Below are positions 55,255-63,951 of a stretch of DNA of 64,000 nucleotides, piece by piece. The notes under the pieces are model-generated. The model worked only from the letters and a program-made list of their open reading frames with translations, made no database searches and was not told where the DNA came from. Made by a program: the position numbers and the translations under genes. This stretch comes from SW132 sp038150125 (lineage in GTDB: Bacteria > Bacteroidota > Rhodothermia > Balneolales > Balneolaceae). The stretch is from the NCBI RefSeq assembly GCF_038150125.1, contig NZ_JBBVMF010000002.1, positions 186,001 through 250,000 on the forward strand. The letters run 5' to 3'. The stretch's first letter is position 1. Every line of letters starts with the position of its first letter.

Positions 55255-55809
55255 TTACTCCTCTATGTTATGGCGTTGACGTGCTTTGGCGTCAACCTGC
55301 CGATTTGCTTGCTTATTGTTTTGATAAATAAGAACAAGATCGGCAATTTCTTTAAGAATTTTTCGCTCATCCCGCACCATTTTATTAGCGAAATCAAATA
55401 GCCTGATGGACTGATGACCAGACTTAACTTCTCGCTCCCAGTCAATCAATGGAATTTTTTCGAAAAGATTTAACACAGCTGCTCTGTGTTTGCTTATTTT
55501 CCTCAAAATTTTCTGAACATCTTTCTCATCTTCGGGAAACTCGAATGTTTCATCGTACGATTCGAAATTGTTGAGCTGAAGTGAACGCGGATTTGAAAAG
55601 CTTTTTTCAATAAGAGGACGGTAATAATTTTTTTGAGCATGATCGATCAAAGCGAGCATTTGAATGATCGACATGCCATCAGAAGGTGCTTCTGTATAAG
55701 GAACCTCGTCAATGATGTACATCAAAGCCTCAGCCTCATCCTGAAGATATTTTGCATCCTCAAGCAGTTCTTCATACTGTTCCTGAGTAACTTCTTGATC
55801 AGATGTCAT
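55255..55809 (-). CDS. DinB-like four-helix protein, hypothetical
   Basis: About 184 residues, soluble, helical and acidic. The layout (MSIIQMLALIDHAQKNYY in the second helix, WEREVKSG then a long last helix FDFANKMVRDERKILKEI) resembles DinB/YfiT proteins, but the second and third metal histidines appear as Arg/Glu, so metal binding is doubtful. ATG at 55809 (MTSDQEV) with an upstream GGGTGAG is preferred over GTG at 55821. It lies between nuoI and the membrane protein in a tight operon. Confidence 0.6.
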   Translation of the reverse strand: MTSDQEVTQEQYEELLEDAKYLQDEAEALMYIIDEVPYTEAPSDGMSIIQMLALIDHAQKNYYRPLIEKSFSNPRSLQLNNFESYDETFEFPEDEKDVQKILRKISKHRAAVLNLFEKIPLIDWEREVKSGHQSIRLFDFANKMVRDERKILKEIADLVLIYQNNKQANRQVDAKARQRHNIEE

Positions 55810-55827
55810 AATCTCACCCACAACAAA

Positions 55828-56514
55828 TTAAACAGACCAATTTGAAGACGCTTTTGTCTCGTCGTTTTTCTTCTGCTGTTCAAGCATATCTACGAGAGAG
55901 AGTCCTGTATTCCAATCACGGTCGCGATCCCGGACGGAGTGAATGTTGTTCTCTTCCTGGAAATCCCAAAATTGTCCGAATTGGCGATTTTTGTATTCCT
56001 TGAGAAAATCGAGCCGTTCTTTGAGATCTTCTTTAGGAACAAGCAGACGCTCCTTATCATAAACCGCGTCCTCTCTTGATTCAAAAACGATATCGTAATC
56101 CTTACTCATCACAATGGCTTCTTCAGGGCAAACCTCTTCACAGTATCCACAGTAAATGCAGCGAAGCATATTAATTTCAAAGAAATCAGGATAACGCTCT
56201 TTTGGATCATCCTCATCTTCATTTGCCTGCATGGAAATGGCAAGCGGAGGACATGCACGTGCGCACAAACCGCATGCTACGCAACGTTCTTTCCCATTAT
56301 CCTCAACGAGTACCGGACGCCCCCGGAAGATGGAAGGCGGATCCCATTTTTCTTCGGGATAGTTCATTGTAAACGTAGGAGCGAACATCTGTTTGAAGGA
56401 GTACCAAAGGCCTTTAAAGATCTCCGGCAAATATAGATTTTCAAGAAACGATAATTTTCGTTCCCGCTGAAAATCTTCCGTTAAAGCATTCGAAACCGGC
56501 TTGTCTAATTCCAT
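55828..56514 (-). CDS. nuoI: NuoI-like NADH-quinone oxidoreductase subunit (2x[4Fe-4S])
   Basis: 228 residues. Two 8-Fe ferredoxin motifs, CVACGLCARACP (about 80) and CIYCGYCEEVCP (about 119), with the NuoI context LVEDNGKERCVACG and an N-terminal GLWYSFKQMFAPTFTMNYPE. In complex I this subunit passes electrons between the peripheral and membrane arms. It stands alone here, without other nuo genes, downstream of der. A C-terminal extension of about 60 residues is charged. Confidence 0.88.
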   Translation of the reverse strand: MELDKPVSNALTEDFQRERKLSFLENLYLPEIFKGLWYSFKQMFAPTFTMNYPEEKWDPPSIFRGRPVLVEDNGKERCVACGLCARACPPLAISMQANEDEDDPKERYPDFFEINMLRCIYCGYCEEVCPEEAIVMSKDYDIVFESREDAVYDKERLLVPKEDLKERLDFLKEYKNRQFGQFWDFQEENNIHSVRDRDRDWNTGLSLVDMLEQQKKNDETKASSNWSV

Positions 56515-56618
56515 TTAAAGAACTGTCTGTTTTTTGAAATGTGATAATATCTTGTAGTCAATCAATAAAAATAACCTTTTGCGCTGTATCGTTCAATGTT
56601 ATTTCAGTATTCACAAAC

Positions 56619-57929
56619 TTATTTCTGGCGAAAGACCATGGTAATGGGTACACCCGTGAACCCGAATTCTTCCCTGAGTTTATTTTCGATAAATCTCCGG
56701 TAATTTGGCGGCAATTCCTGTGGATTATTCATAAAGAATTTGAAGACCGGCGGATTGCTTTTTACCTGGAGTGCATATTGAATTTTAAGCTGACGGCCAC
56801 GTTTCATTGGTAAGGGACGTTCTTTCAATATTTTTTGGACGAAGTCATTCATTTCGGGTGTACTGATTTTCTTCCGGCGTTCCTGAATCACCATCTCAGA
56901 CATATCGAGCACGCGTTCAATCCGCGTCCCCTTCAAGGCAGAAATAGAAATGACGGGAATATAGTTTGATGTTCGAATACGTTCGTAAATATATGTTTCG
57001 AACTCTTTGTGAACATTTGAATCTTTGTCCGGCACAATATCCCACTTGTTGAGAGCGATGATAATTCCCTTATTGTATTTTTCGGCGTCGCGGATAATTC
57101 GTTTGTCCTGTGCATCAAATCCCCTCATGGCATCCAGCAAAAGCACAACAACGTCAGAATCGCGGATGGACCGGTCTGTCCTTACCGTACTGAAAAATTC
57201 AATATTTTCTTTAACTTTTGCGCGTTTTCTTAGCCCTGCCGTATCAATCAGCGTGTACTCTCTGCCATTATAGGTGAGTTTACTGTTGATAGAATCACGG
57301 GTCGTACCCGGAATATCCGTGACAATACAGCGATCATTTTTGAGAAGTGCATTCATGAGTGAACTTTTGCCAACATTAGGCCGGCCGACAAATGCAATTT
57401 TTGGATTTTCATCCCTTTCAGCATCCACTTTCTCTTTTGGTAACAGTTCCACAACACGATCCAGAAGGTCACCGGTTCCTGTTCCGCTGATTGCAGATAC
57501 CGGAAAAATTTCATCCAGCCCAAGCTCGTAAAATTCCACGGCATTCATCGCCCGTTCTTCATTATCGCTTTTGTTTGCCACAACAAGAACAGGTTTATCA
57601 ACCCGGCGTAAAATATTTGCAACCGACTTGTCGAGTGTATTCAAACCACTCTCAATATCGACCACAAACAGGATGACGTCCGATTCTTCAATGGCAATAT
57701 GTACCTGTTCGCGGATACCTTCAACGATGACACCTGCTTCCTCCGGCAGGTAACCACCTGTATCGATTACATTAAAATCACGTCCGTTCCAAAAACTTTC
57801 ACCATAGTGACGATCGCGGGTAACACCATATTCATCATGTACAATTGCCTGCCGCTCTCCGAGTAAACGATTGAAGAGAGTAGATTTTCCAACATTAGGT
57901 CGTCCTACTATAGAAACCGTGGGTAACAT
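56619..57929 (-). CDS. der: Ribosome assembly GTPase Der (EngA)
   Basis: 436 residues. Two tandem Era-like GTPase domains, with G1 motifs GRPNVGKSTLF (about 8) and GRPNVGKSSLM (about 181), G3 DTGGY and DTAGL, G4 NKSD and NKWD, then a KH-like C-domain (PPVFKFFMNNPQELPPNYRRF in part). It is needed for 50S ribosome maturation. It is first of the minus-strand operon that continues with nuoI. ATG at 57929. Confidence 0.97.
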   Translation of the reverse strand: MLPTVSIVGRPNVGKSTLFNRLLGERQAIVHDEYGVTRDRHYGESFWNGRDFNVIDTGGYLPEEAGVIVEGIREQVHIAIEESDVILFVVDIESGLNTLDKSVANILRRVDKPVLVVANKSDNEERAMNAVEFYELGLDEIFPVSAISGTGTGDLLDRVVELLPKEKVDAERDENPKIAFVGRPNVGKSSLMNALLKNDRCIVTDIPGTTRDSINSKLTYNGREYTLIDTAGLRKRAKVKENIEFFSTVRTDRSIRDSDVVVLLLDAMRGFDAQDKRIIRDAEKYNKGIIIALNKWDIVPDKDSNVHKEFETYIYERIRTSNYIPVISISALKGTRIERVLDMSEMVIQERRKKISTPEMNDFVQKILKERPLPMKRGRQLKIQYALQVKSNPPVFKFFMNNPQELPPNYRRFIENKLREEFGFTGVPITMVFRQK

Positions 57930-58034
57930 CTGATAAAGTTAATTCGTAAGTTATGTGTGTGCTTTGCCAACACACCTGATATTTTACTGAATGGCAAATA
58001 TTAACACTAAAGGTAACGATAAATAAGCAAGAAA

Positions 58035-58268
58035 ATGCTTGAATCATTTTACAATAATTTCGGATTTGTAGGGTCACTCATTATTTCGTTACTGATCTTT
58101 CTCTTCTTTATTTTCTGGATGGGCGGTGTAGCCGGAATCTGTCAGGAGCACGAGGGAAAAAAGGAATCCATCATACGCCTCGCTCTTGCTATTTTGATTC
58201 CAGTATACCCAGTTATATGGATTATTTCAGACATGATATCTCAGAAAAAGCAGTTGCGCCGATTGTAG
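58035..58268 (+). CDS. Small hypothetical membrane protein
   Basis: 77 residues with two hydrophobic helices (about 12-34 and 46-66) separated by a charged loop (QEHEGKKES) and a basic C-terminus. It is divergent from der across about 100 bp. Not recognised as a family. Composition and the clean start support a real gene, but evidence is thin. Confidence 0.5.
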   Translation: MLESFYNNFGFVGSLIISLLIFLFFIFWMGGVAGICQEHEGKKESIIRLALAILIPVYPVIWIISDMISQKKQLRRL

Positions 58269-58316
58269 ATTTTGACACCTAAATCTGCAATATTATTTCC
58301 AAATAAAGCCTATAAA

Positions 58317-60341
58317 CTACTTCCCATCAGTTAGTTGCGTGTCGATACCATCCTCAATTGCAGGTTGTTCCGGTTCCTCAACAAGCATCCATGGCTCCAG
58401 CAAAGTATCCGGAATATCTTCTATGAACCGGGATGGATTTGTAAAGTAATCTCCATAAAAACTTTGATGCATAGCCGGGTATGTTAAAAAGAGCTGATCT
58501 TTGGCCCGTGTGACCGCCACATACACCAGCCGAATCTCTTCCTCCATTTGCTTTGGATCTTCAATAGCATAACCGGATGGAATAATACCATCAAGGCACT
58601 GAATCAAAAAAACCGTTCTCCACTCCAGACCTTTCGCTGAGTGGATGGTGCTGAGCACGAGCGGGGATTCATCTTTTGAAGCGGCCTCTGTTTCGATAGC
58701 GGTTGCCTCAATGGGATCAAGTGCAACCTCTTCTATCAGGTGCTGCAGCGACCGGTAGCTTCCGGATATGTCAACAAATGTTTCGAGATCCTTCATCCGT
58801 TTGGGATGGTCATCAAACCGCTTTTTACAAAACGTGCTGTAATATTCCACAACAGTCTTAAGCTGATCCGGAACGGAGCCATCATATTGTTTCAAATCAG
58901 AGAACAAGTTACTCAAAGCCCGGAGTTGTTCCAGGTACCTGTCACTTGCATGAGGCGCTTGATGCGGTTTAAATGGGTCGCTACTGTTCTGCGCCCACTG
59001 GAAAAACTGTTCCGCCGTCTTTGGTCCAATGCCCTCCATCAGCATCAGTGCCCTGTTCCAGGAAATAGTATCCTGTGGGTTGATGAAGATTTTCAAATGT
59101 GCCAGCACATCTTTCACGTGAGCAGCTTCTGTAAACTTCTGGCCGCCGAATTTGACAAAGGGGATATCTTTCTTGTTCAGCTCCACTTCAAGATCATACG
59201 AATCCCGGCCGTTTCGAAATAGCACGGCCATGTCTGAAAGCTCCCTGCCCTGCTCCCTCAGGTTCAAAATCATTTGCGTTAAAAATCTGCTTTGATCATT
59301 CACGTTTGCCGCTTTCACGAGTCCTGGCAGTTCCCCCTCTTCACGATTGGTAAACAATTCTTTCTTGAATGTCTCTTTTGATTGAGACAAGACACGGTTT
59401 GCCAGATCCAGTATTCGCTGGGTTGACCGGTAGTTCTCCTCAAGTTTAATAAGTTTTGTGCCTTCAAACCGCTCAGGAAATTGCTGCATATTTTCCGGTT
59501 CAGCTCCCCGAAATGAGTAAATGCTTTGAGCGTCATCTCCTACCGCCACAACGTTATTGTGAACCGAACTGAACAGTTCCGTCAATTCAGCCTGTAGTGA
59601 ATTTGTATCCTGGTATTCGTCTACCATCACATGTTTATGAGAGTAAGCAACTTTCTCGCGCACATCTTTGCTGTCTCGCAAAAGGTCTCGTGTATTGACA
59701 AGCAGATCGTCAAAATCCATCACATAATTGACCTTCTTATAGTTGTTGTAATCATCGAACAGACTCTGTATTGCATCAGTGTGTTTTTTGAACTGAGGAT
59801 ACTCCTTCTCGAGCACATCATGAATTGGAATCGTTTTGTTAACCGACGTGCTGAAGATGGAGTAGAGCGTGCTTTTTTTAGGGAACCGTTTTGTCTGCTT
59901 GATGGAACTGAGCCGGCCGCGGAGCAAATTTATAGTGTCCATTGCATCGGAAGAGTCGATAATCGTGAAATTCTCCGGGTACCCCACTTTGTCGGAATAT
60001 ATATGAAGCAGCTTACTGCAGTAGCGGTGAAACGTCCCTCCTTCAACCCGACGGCACCTGTCGTCCAGAAGCATGCTTGCGCGGCGGAGCATCTCACCTG
60101 CTGCTCGTCTTGTAAATGTTAACAGCAGAATGGATTTGGGATCAACGCCGCTTTCAATCAGCCGGGCTACACGATAGATGAGTGTCCTTGTTTTCCCGGT
60201 ACCAGCCCCTGCAATTACCAGTGCGGGTCCTGAGTTGTGCATGACCGCATCAAACTGAGCCGTATTCAGCAGGTCACGGTACTCAATCTTAAAATCTTGA
60301 GAAGCACGGGCATCTTCTTTTTGTAAAACAAATTTTTTCAT
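58317..60341 (-). CDS. UvrD/PcrA-family ATP-dependent DNA helicase
   Basis: 674 residues, superfamily 1A. Q motif and motif I (LNTAQFDAVMH, GAGTGKTRTLIYRVARLI, about 45), Ia LLTFTRRAAGEML, II VDEYQDTN, III VGDDAQSIYSFRGAEP, IV ENYRSTQRIL, V TIHSAKGLEWRTVF, VI RLVYVAVTRAKDQL. Shorter than UvrD of E. coli (720). It unwinds DNA in repair and replication. A 17-bp inverted repeat lies about 40 bases before its start. Confidence 0.93.
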   Translation of the reverse strand: MKKFVLQKEDARASQDFKIEYRDLLNTAQFDAVMHNSGPALVIAGAGTGKTRTLIYRVARLIESGVDPKSILLLTFTRRAAGEMLRRASMLLDDRCRRVEGGTFHRYCSKLLHIYSDKVGYPENFTIIDSSDAMDTINLLRGRLSSIKQTKRFPKKSTLYSIFSTSVNKTIPIHDVLEKEYPQFKKHTDAIQSLFDDYNNYKKVNYVMDFDDLLVNTRDLLRDSKDVREKVAYSHKHVMVDEYQDTNSLQAELTELFSSVHNNVVAVGDDAQSIYSFRGAEPENMQQFPERFEGTKLIKLEENYRSTQRILDLANRVLSQSKETFKKELFTNREEGELPGLVKAANVNDQSRFLTQMILNLREQGRELSDMAVLFRNGRDSYDLEVELNKKDIPFVKFGGQKFTEAAHVKDVLAHLKIFINPQDTISWNRALMLMEGIGPKTAEQFFQWAQNSSDPFKPHQAPHASDRYLEQLRALSNLFSDLKQYDGSVPDQLKTVVEYYSTFCKKRFDDHPKRMKDLETFVDISGSYRSLQHLIEEVALDPIEATAIETEAASKDESPLVLSTIHSAKGLEWRTVFLIQCLDGIIPSGYAIEDPKQMEEEIRLVYVAVTRAKDQLFLTYPAMHQSFYGDYFTNPSRFIEDIPDTLLEPWMLVEEPEQPAIEDGIDTQLTDGK

Positions 60342-60378
60342 ACCGCAAACTATGAAATTTTTGCTGTATGTAAAATTT

Positions 60379-60395
60379 ATGTAATGATATTACAT
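60379..60395. promoter_or_regulatory. Palindrome upstream of the UvrD-like helicase
   Basis: ATGTAAT-GAT-ATTACAT, a perfect 7-bp inverted repeat about 40-55 bases before the helicase start. Position fits an operator, possibly damage-responsive, but the regulator is unknown. Confidence 0.35.
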
Positions 60396-60473
60396 CACAC
60401 AGTTACAAAACTACCCCATTTTGATGGATGTGAATATAGTTTAAGGGCAGCACAGATTCTATACCTCTAAATT

Positions 60474-61052
60474 CTAACTTTCTTCATCCGGTTTAGGGAC
60501 AAAATAAAGTGCCTTGGAATTCATGCAGTACCGAAGGCCGGTTGGCTCAGGTCCGTCATCAAACACATGCCCGATGTGTGAGCCACAGCGTGCACAAACA
60601 GTTTCAGTTCGGGTCATAAACAAGCTTTTATCAACTCTCTCATCTACTGCACCCTCCCGAATGGGCTCCCAGAAACTCGGCCAGCCGGTTCTGCTGTTAT
60701 ATTTTGCATTGGAATGAAACAGCGGATTACCACATCCTCTACACAGGTAGACTCCCTCTTCGTAAAACCCATCATATTCATTTACATACGGTAATTCTGT
60801 ACCTTCATTTCTAAGGACTCTGTACTCCCCCGAACTAAGCATCTTTTTCCATTGCTCTTCAGTGTGCTCAACCGTTTTGGAGTTATCAGTGTCATTTAAC
60901 GCTTCCTGGTAAGTTATAGATTCTAAAAAATCGGTGTGTTCTTCTTGTGTGGACATAGATTGCTGGCTGTGAGAGTTACATGCGGTTGATATTAAAACAG
61001 CGTACAAAATAATGGACTTCAAAAAAGTGTATCGTAAAGTGCTAAATCTCAT
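60474..61052 (-). CDS. msrB: Peptide-methionine (R)-S-oxide reductase, lipoprotein form
   Basis: 192 residues. Lipobox ISTAC near residue 25, so the enzyme is anchored in the envelope. Zinc ligands CRGCG (about 102) and CARCG (about 148), substrate motif RTGWPSFWEP, catalytic Cys in LRYCMNS (about 176). It repairs oxidised methionine in exported proteins. Its ATG shares a base with the stop of the DUF3095 gene (TAATG), so the pair is coupled. Confidence 0.95.
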   Translation of the reverse strand: MRFSTLRYTFLKSIILYAVLISTACNSHSQQSMSTQEEHTDFLESITYQEALNDTDNSKTVEHTEEQWKKMLSSGEYRVLRNEGTELPYVNEYDGFYEEGVYLCRGCGNPLFHSNAKYNSRTGWPSFWEPIREGAVDERVDKSLFMTRTETVCARCGSHIGHVFDDGPEPTGLRYCMNSKALYFVPKPDEES

Positions 61053-62260
61053 TAGACGCTTGAATTTATTTTGGATTTCTGTGTGTTTAACTGTTTCAGC
61101 TGCTCTTTTAGTTCCACTGATGCACTTGCGTACCCTCCATTGGTGCCGTCAATAAAATGCACATGCATTTTTTGGTAGTCGGTAACAAAACATGTGGTCA
61201 TGGAAGCAGGAGACGAATGTGTTCCAAAAACGAGATTACCCTTTCTGTATTGCGCCTTCAGATAGGACCTTAGGCGGATACGCTGGTCAGTGGTTCCGGA
61301 TAAAACAAGTTTCAGACCATCGCTGAATTTTTTAAAATCAGCATTTTTAACAAAATCAGTCTTATAATCCCCCCAATCTGTATGTTTTGTTGATATTTTT
61401 TTCTTCATCAAATACCATCCGGCCAGCTGCGTGTAATAAAGCTTGAAAAAATAAACCGCTTTTTTAACCAACGTAGCCGGGTATGATCTGATTGTTGCTT
61501 CACCTCTCAGGGATTTTGGTTTGATTGACAGCGTCATTCCCTCCTCTTTAACGGGTGCATAATCAGATTCGTCACCGTAAATTTTTTCAATCATCTGAAA
61601 ACACTGTTTGTAGAACTCACTACGTTCAACATCATTTTCGATAATTGATTTGATGATGACTGAAATCACTTCATCTTTTTCCGACGGTATTTCATTCCAG
61701 CGGCATTCTAAACCGCTGAAATTGCCTTCTACCATCTGAACTAACGAAAGATTATTTTCTGGCTGTTTGATGATCTCTTTTATATAGTCAACACCATCTC
61801 CCCAAAAGATAGCTTGACTCACGTGGTCGGAGAGCAAATATTTGCCAATTTTAATGTCTCTGCCATCTTTTCTGATTTGCGCCATTGATTGACATCCAGC
61901 CGCAAGCTCAAGTCCGAATGACGAGTTCACAGCCTCCTTGCAGTATTTCAACAAACCCAGAATGTGATCTCTGCCGACATCTGGCATTGCAATAGTCACA
62001 CCATCACCTCCAAACACAAACGGTATCTCCAGATCAGGAAAATCGTTGATGATGGCCGCTATAGCACAAGCACCAGCCATATTTACCGCTCTGTATTTGC
62101 CATTTGATATGGCTTCAGTTGATCCGCGGATATCAGTGGCAATAACAAGCCAATCATCTGGCAATGGCCGATATTGACGAATATCAACAATTTCAGAAAA
62201 CTGGTCGATACCTTGCAAATCTCTAAAAAAATGCCGGTTGTTGATAATCTTACTACTCAT
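61052..62260 (-). CDS. DUF3095 family protein, nucleotide-cyclase-like N-domain
   Basis: 402 residues. The start resembles DUF3095: WLVIATDIRGSTEAI (Asp43) and FVFGGDGVTIAMP (Asp86). The DIRGST segment and GGDG turn sit like the metal-binding positions of class III nucleotide cyclases, suggesting a shared fold. The C-terminal half contains a predicted helical region and GTHSSPASMTTCFV near the end, a conserved DUF3095 feature. Function is unknown. It is translationally coupled to msrB. Confidence 0.7.
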   Translation of the reverse strand: MSSKIINNRHFFRDLQGIDQFSEIVDIRQYRPLPDDWLVIATDIRGSTEAISNGKYRAVNMAGACAIAAIINDFPDLEIPFVFGGDGVTIAMPDVGRDHILGLLKYCKEAVNSSFGLELAAGCQSMAQIRKDGRDIKIGKYLLSDHVSQAIFWGDGVDYIKEIIKQPENNLSLVQMVEGNFSGLECRWNEIPSEKDEVISVIIKSIIENDVERSEFYKQCFQMIEKIYGDESDYAPVKEEGMTLSIKPKSLRGEATIRSYPATLVKKAVYFFKLYYTQLAGWYLMKKKISTKHTDWGDYKTDFVKNADFKKFSDGLKLVLSGTTDQRIRLRSYLKAQYRKGNLVFGTHSSPASMTTCFVTDYQKMHVHFIDGTNGGYASASVELKEQLKQLNTQKSKINSSV

Positions 62261-62372
62261 AACATTTTGTACAATCTTTCTAAATACTCAAAGTTACACC
62301 GTATATTTGCACCAACCTCTTACTGCTATATTTTCTATCACCACTTAAACAAGATTGGTTTACACTAATACG

Positions 62373-63842
62373 ATGGATTTTTCGAATTGGGCTGAATTTA
62401 TATCGAGAAAATGTCTCATTGCTCTGCTATTTTTGTTATCGGGATATTTCTCGTTATCAATAGGACAGACACTTGATACTTCAATCGACGTGATTGGTAT
62501 AGGGAGTTCATCCGACCGGACCCCATTTTGGATTGAGTCCAACCGTTTCGGCCGTTTTTCTTCCAATGGATCACAATTTCTTACCAGATTTCAGGCTTAT
62601 GGGAGCACTGATGAGGATCAATTTGGCCCCATAAAGGTGTTCTACGGAGCAGATTTGATAGCAAGGCCCGGGCCTCAAAGCACAGTCAATTTTAATCAAG
62701 GCTACCTGAAAATCAGTGCTTATGCATTTGAATTTTCCGGAGGACGGTTTCACGGCCGATCACCCCTCCATGATGAGCGGCTAAGTATGGGATCATTGGG
62801 CGTGAGCGGCAATGCAGTACCAGTACCACAGGTTCGTTTTGGAATTCCTGAATGGACCGGCATTCCATTTACCCAAAACTTTGTTCGGATACGTGCTCAC
62901 CTGGCTCATGGCTGGCTCGAAAAAGATCGATATACAAAAAGTCCCTTCTACCAGGAAAAAGTTGGGCATTTGAGATTTGGCGGCAAATTTCCGCTAAATG
63001 TCTACGGCGGCCTGGCGCATTACGCTATGTGGGGCGGAGATGACAACCCGCAATTTGGCGACCTCCCCGACGAGTTATCAGATTTTTTTCGCGTATTTAT
63101 AGGCGTTGGCGGTGATGAGCGTGCCCCGGATGTGGAGGCAGATTACCTTTTGGGAGACCATTTGGGCGCCTGGGATTTTGGCCTTTTTCTCGAGCTTGAT
63201 TCTGTTTATATGAAAATTTACAGGCAGCTACCGCTGGAGACCAAAGATAATTTGAAACTGAAAAGTCTGCAGGATGCACTAAACGGTATTTCCATTCGGT
63301 TTAATGAGAGCCTGAACTTCCCTGTTAAAGGCCTGACCTACGAATTTATGTACACAAAATGGCAGGATGGCCCGCGGGTTGAAAATGTACTTCCCGACGG
63401 AACTCGATGCTTTGATTTTCCTGAACGCTGCCGAGATCCGTATCAGGGAAATGAAAATTACTATAACCATCACATTTATCGTGTTGGATGGGCAAACCGG
63501 GGACGAACTATCGGTAATCCCCTGTTTCAGACATCGGAGGTCCCAACTGACCAACTTGGTGAGGGTATCATCAATAACAGGATCGTTGCTCACCATATTG
63601 GCGTCGAAACAGAAGTGATGAACACAGAAGTAATTGGAAAGTTTACGTTTAGCCGAAATTATGGGACACGCAAAAATCCGTTTGATAGCCCCATCAATCA
63701 ATTTTCGGCCGGTATTCTTACACGACGAAATATCACACTCTTTGATCAGCCGCTTATCTTACTCGCTGATTTTGCCCTCGATTCAGGAGATCTGTTTGGG
63801 TCTCAGTTTGGCGCATCTGTTGGCTTGCGGTGGTCGCTTTAG
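62373..63842 (+). CDS. Wzi-like capsule assembly outer-membrane beta-barrel protein
   Basis: About 489 residues. ATG at 62373 is preferred over an in-frame TTG at 62355. A signal peptide ends SIGQ. The mature part is rich in alternating hydrophobic strands with many aromatic residues and ends in an aromatic barrel-closing strand (GASVGLRWSL). Wording such as DRTPFWIESNRFGRFSS and FSGGRFHGRSPLHDERLSMG resembles capsule assembly protein Wzi. No capsule genes are in the window. Divergent from DUF3095. Confidence 0.75.
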   Translation: MDFSNWAEFISRKCLIALLFLLSGYFSLSIGQTLDTSIDVIGIGSSSDRTPFWIESNRFGRFSSNGSQFLTRFQAYGSTDEDQFGPIKVFYGADLIARPGPQSTVNFNQGYLKISAYAFEFSGGRFHGRSPLHDERLSMGSLGVSGNAVPVPQVRFGIPEWTGIPFTQNFVRIRAHLAHGWLEKDRYTKSPFYQEKVGHLRFGGKFPLNVYGGLAHYAMWGGDDNPQFGDLPDELSDFFRVFIGVGGDERAPDVEADYLLGDHLGAWDFGLFLELDSVYMKIYRQLPLETKDNLKLKSLQDALNGISIRFNESLNFPVKGLTYEFMYTKWQDGPRVENVLPDGTRCFDFPERCRDPYQGNENYYNHHIYRVGWANRGRTIGNPLFQTSEVPTDQLGEGIINNRIVAHHIGVETEVMNTEVIGKFTFSRNYGTRKNPFDSPINQFSAGILTRRNITLFDQPLILLADFALDSGDLFGSQFGASVGLRWSL

Positions 63843-63876
63843 AACATATCCACTTTATTCTAAAAAATGCGCTATA

Positions 63877-63951
63877 GCTTTTGCAAATCCCTGCCACGCA
63901 ACTAAAAGCAATGGCTTAATCCCCTAAGGGGCAGGCAGGATGACAGGCTCA
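63877..63951 (+). repeat. Dispersed repeat copy B
   Basis: Shares word order with 53743-53803 (GCTTTTGCAAATCC, GCAATGGCTT, AGGATGACAGGCTCA). It has an extra CCCCTAAGGGG hairpin in the middle. It lies after the Wzi-like gene; the remaining bases to 64000 hold no recognised gene. Confidence 0.5.
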
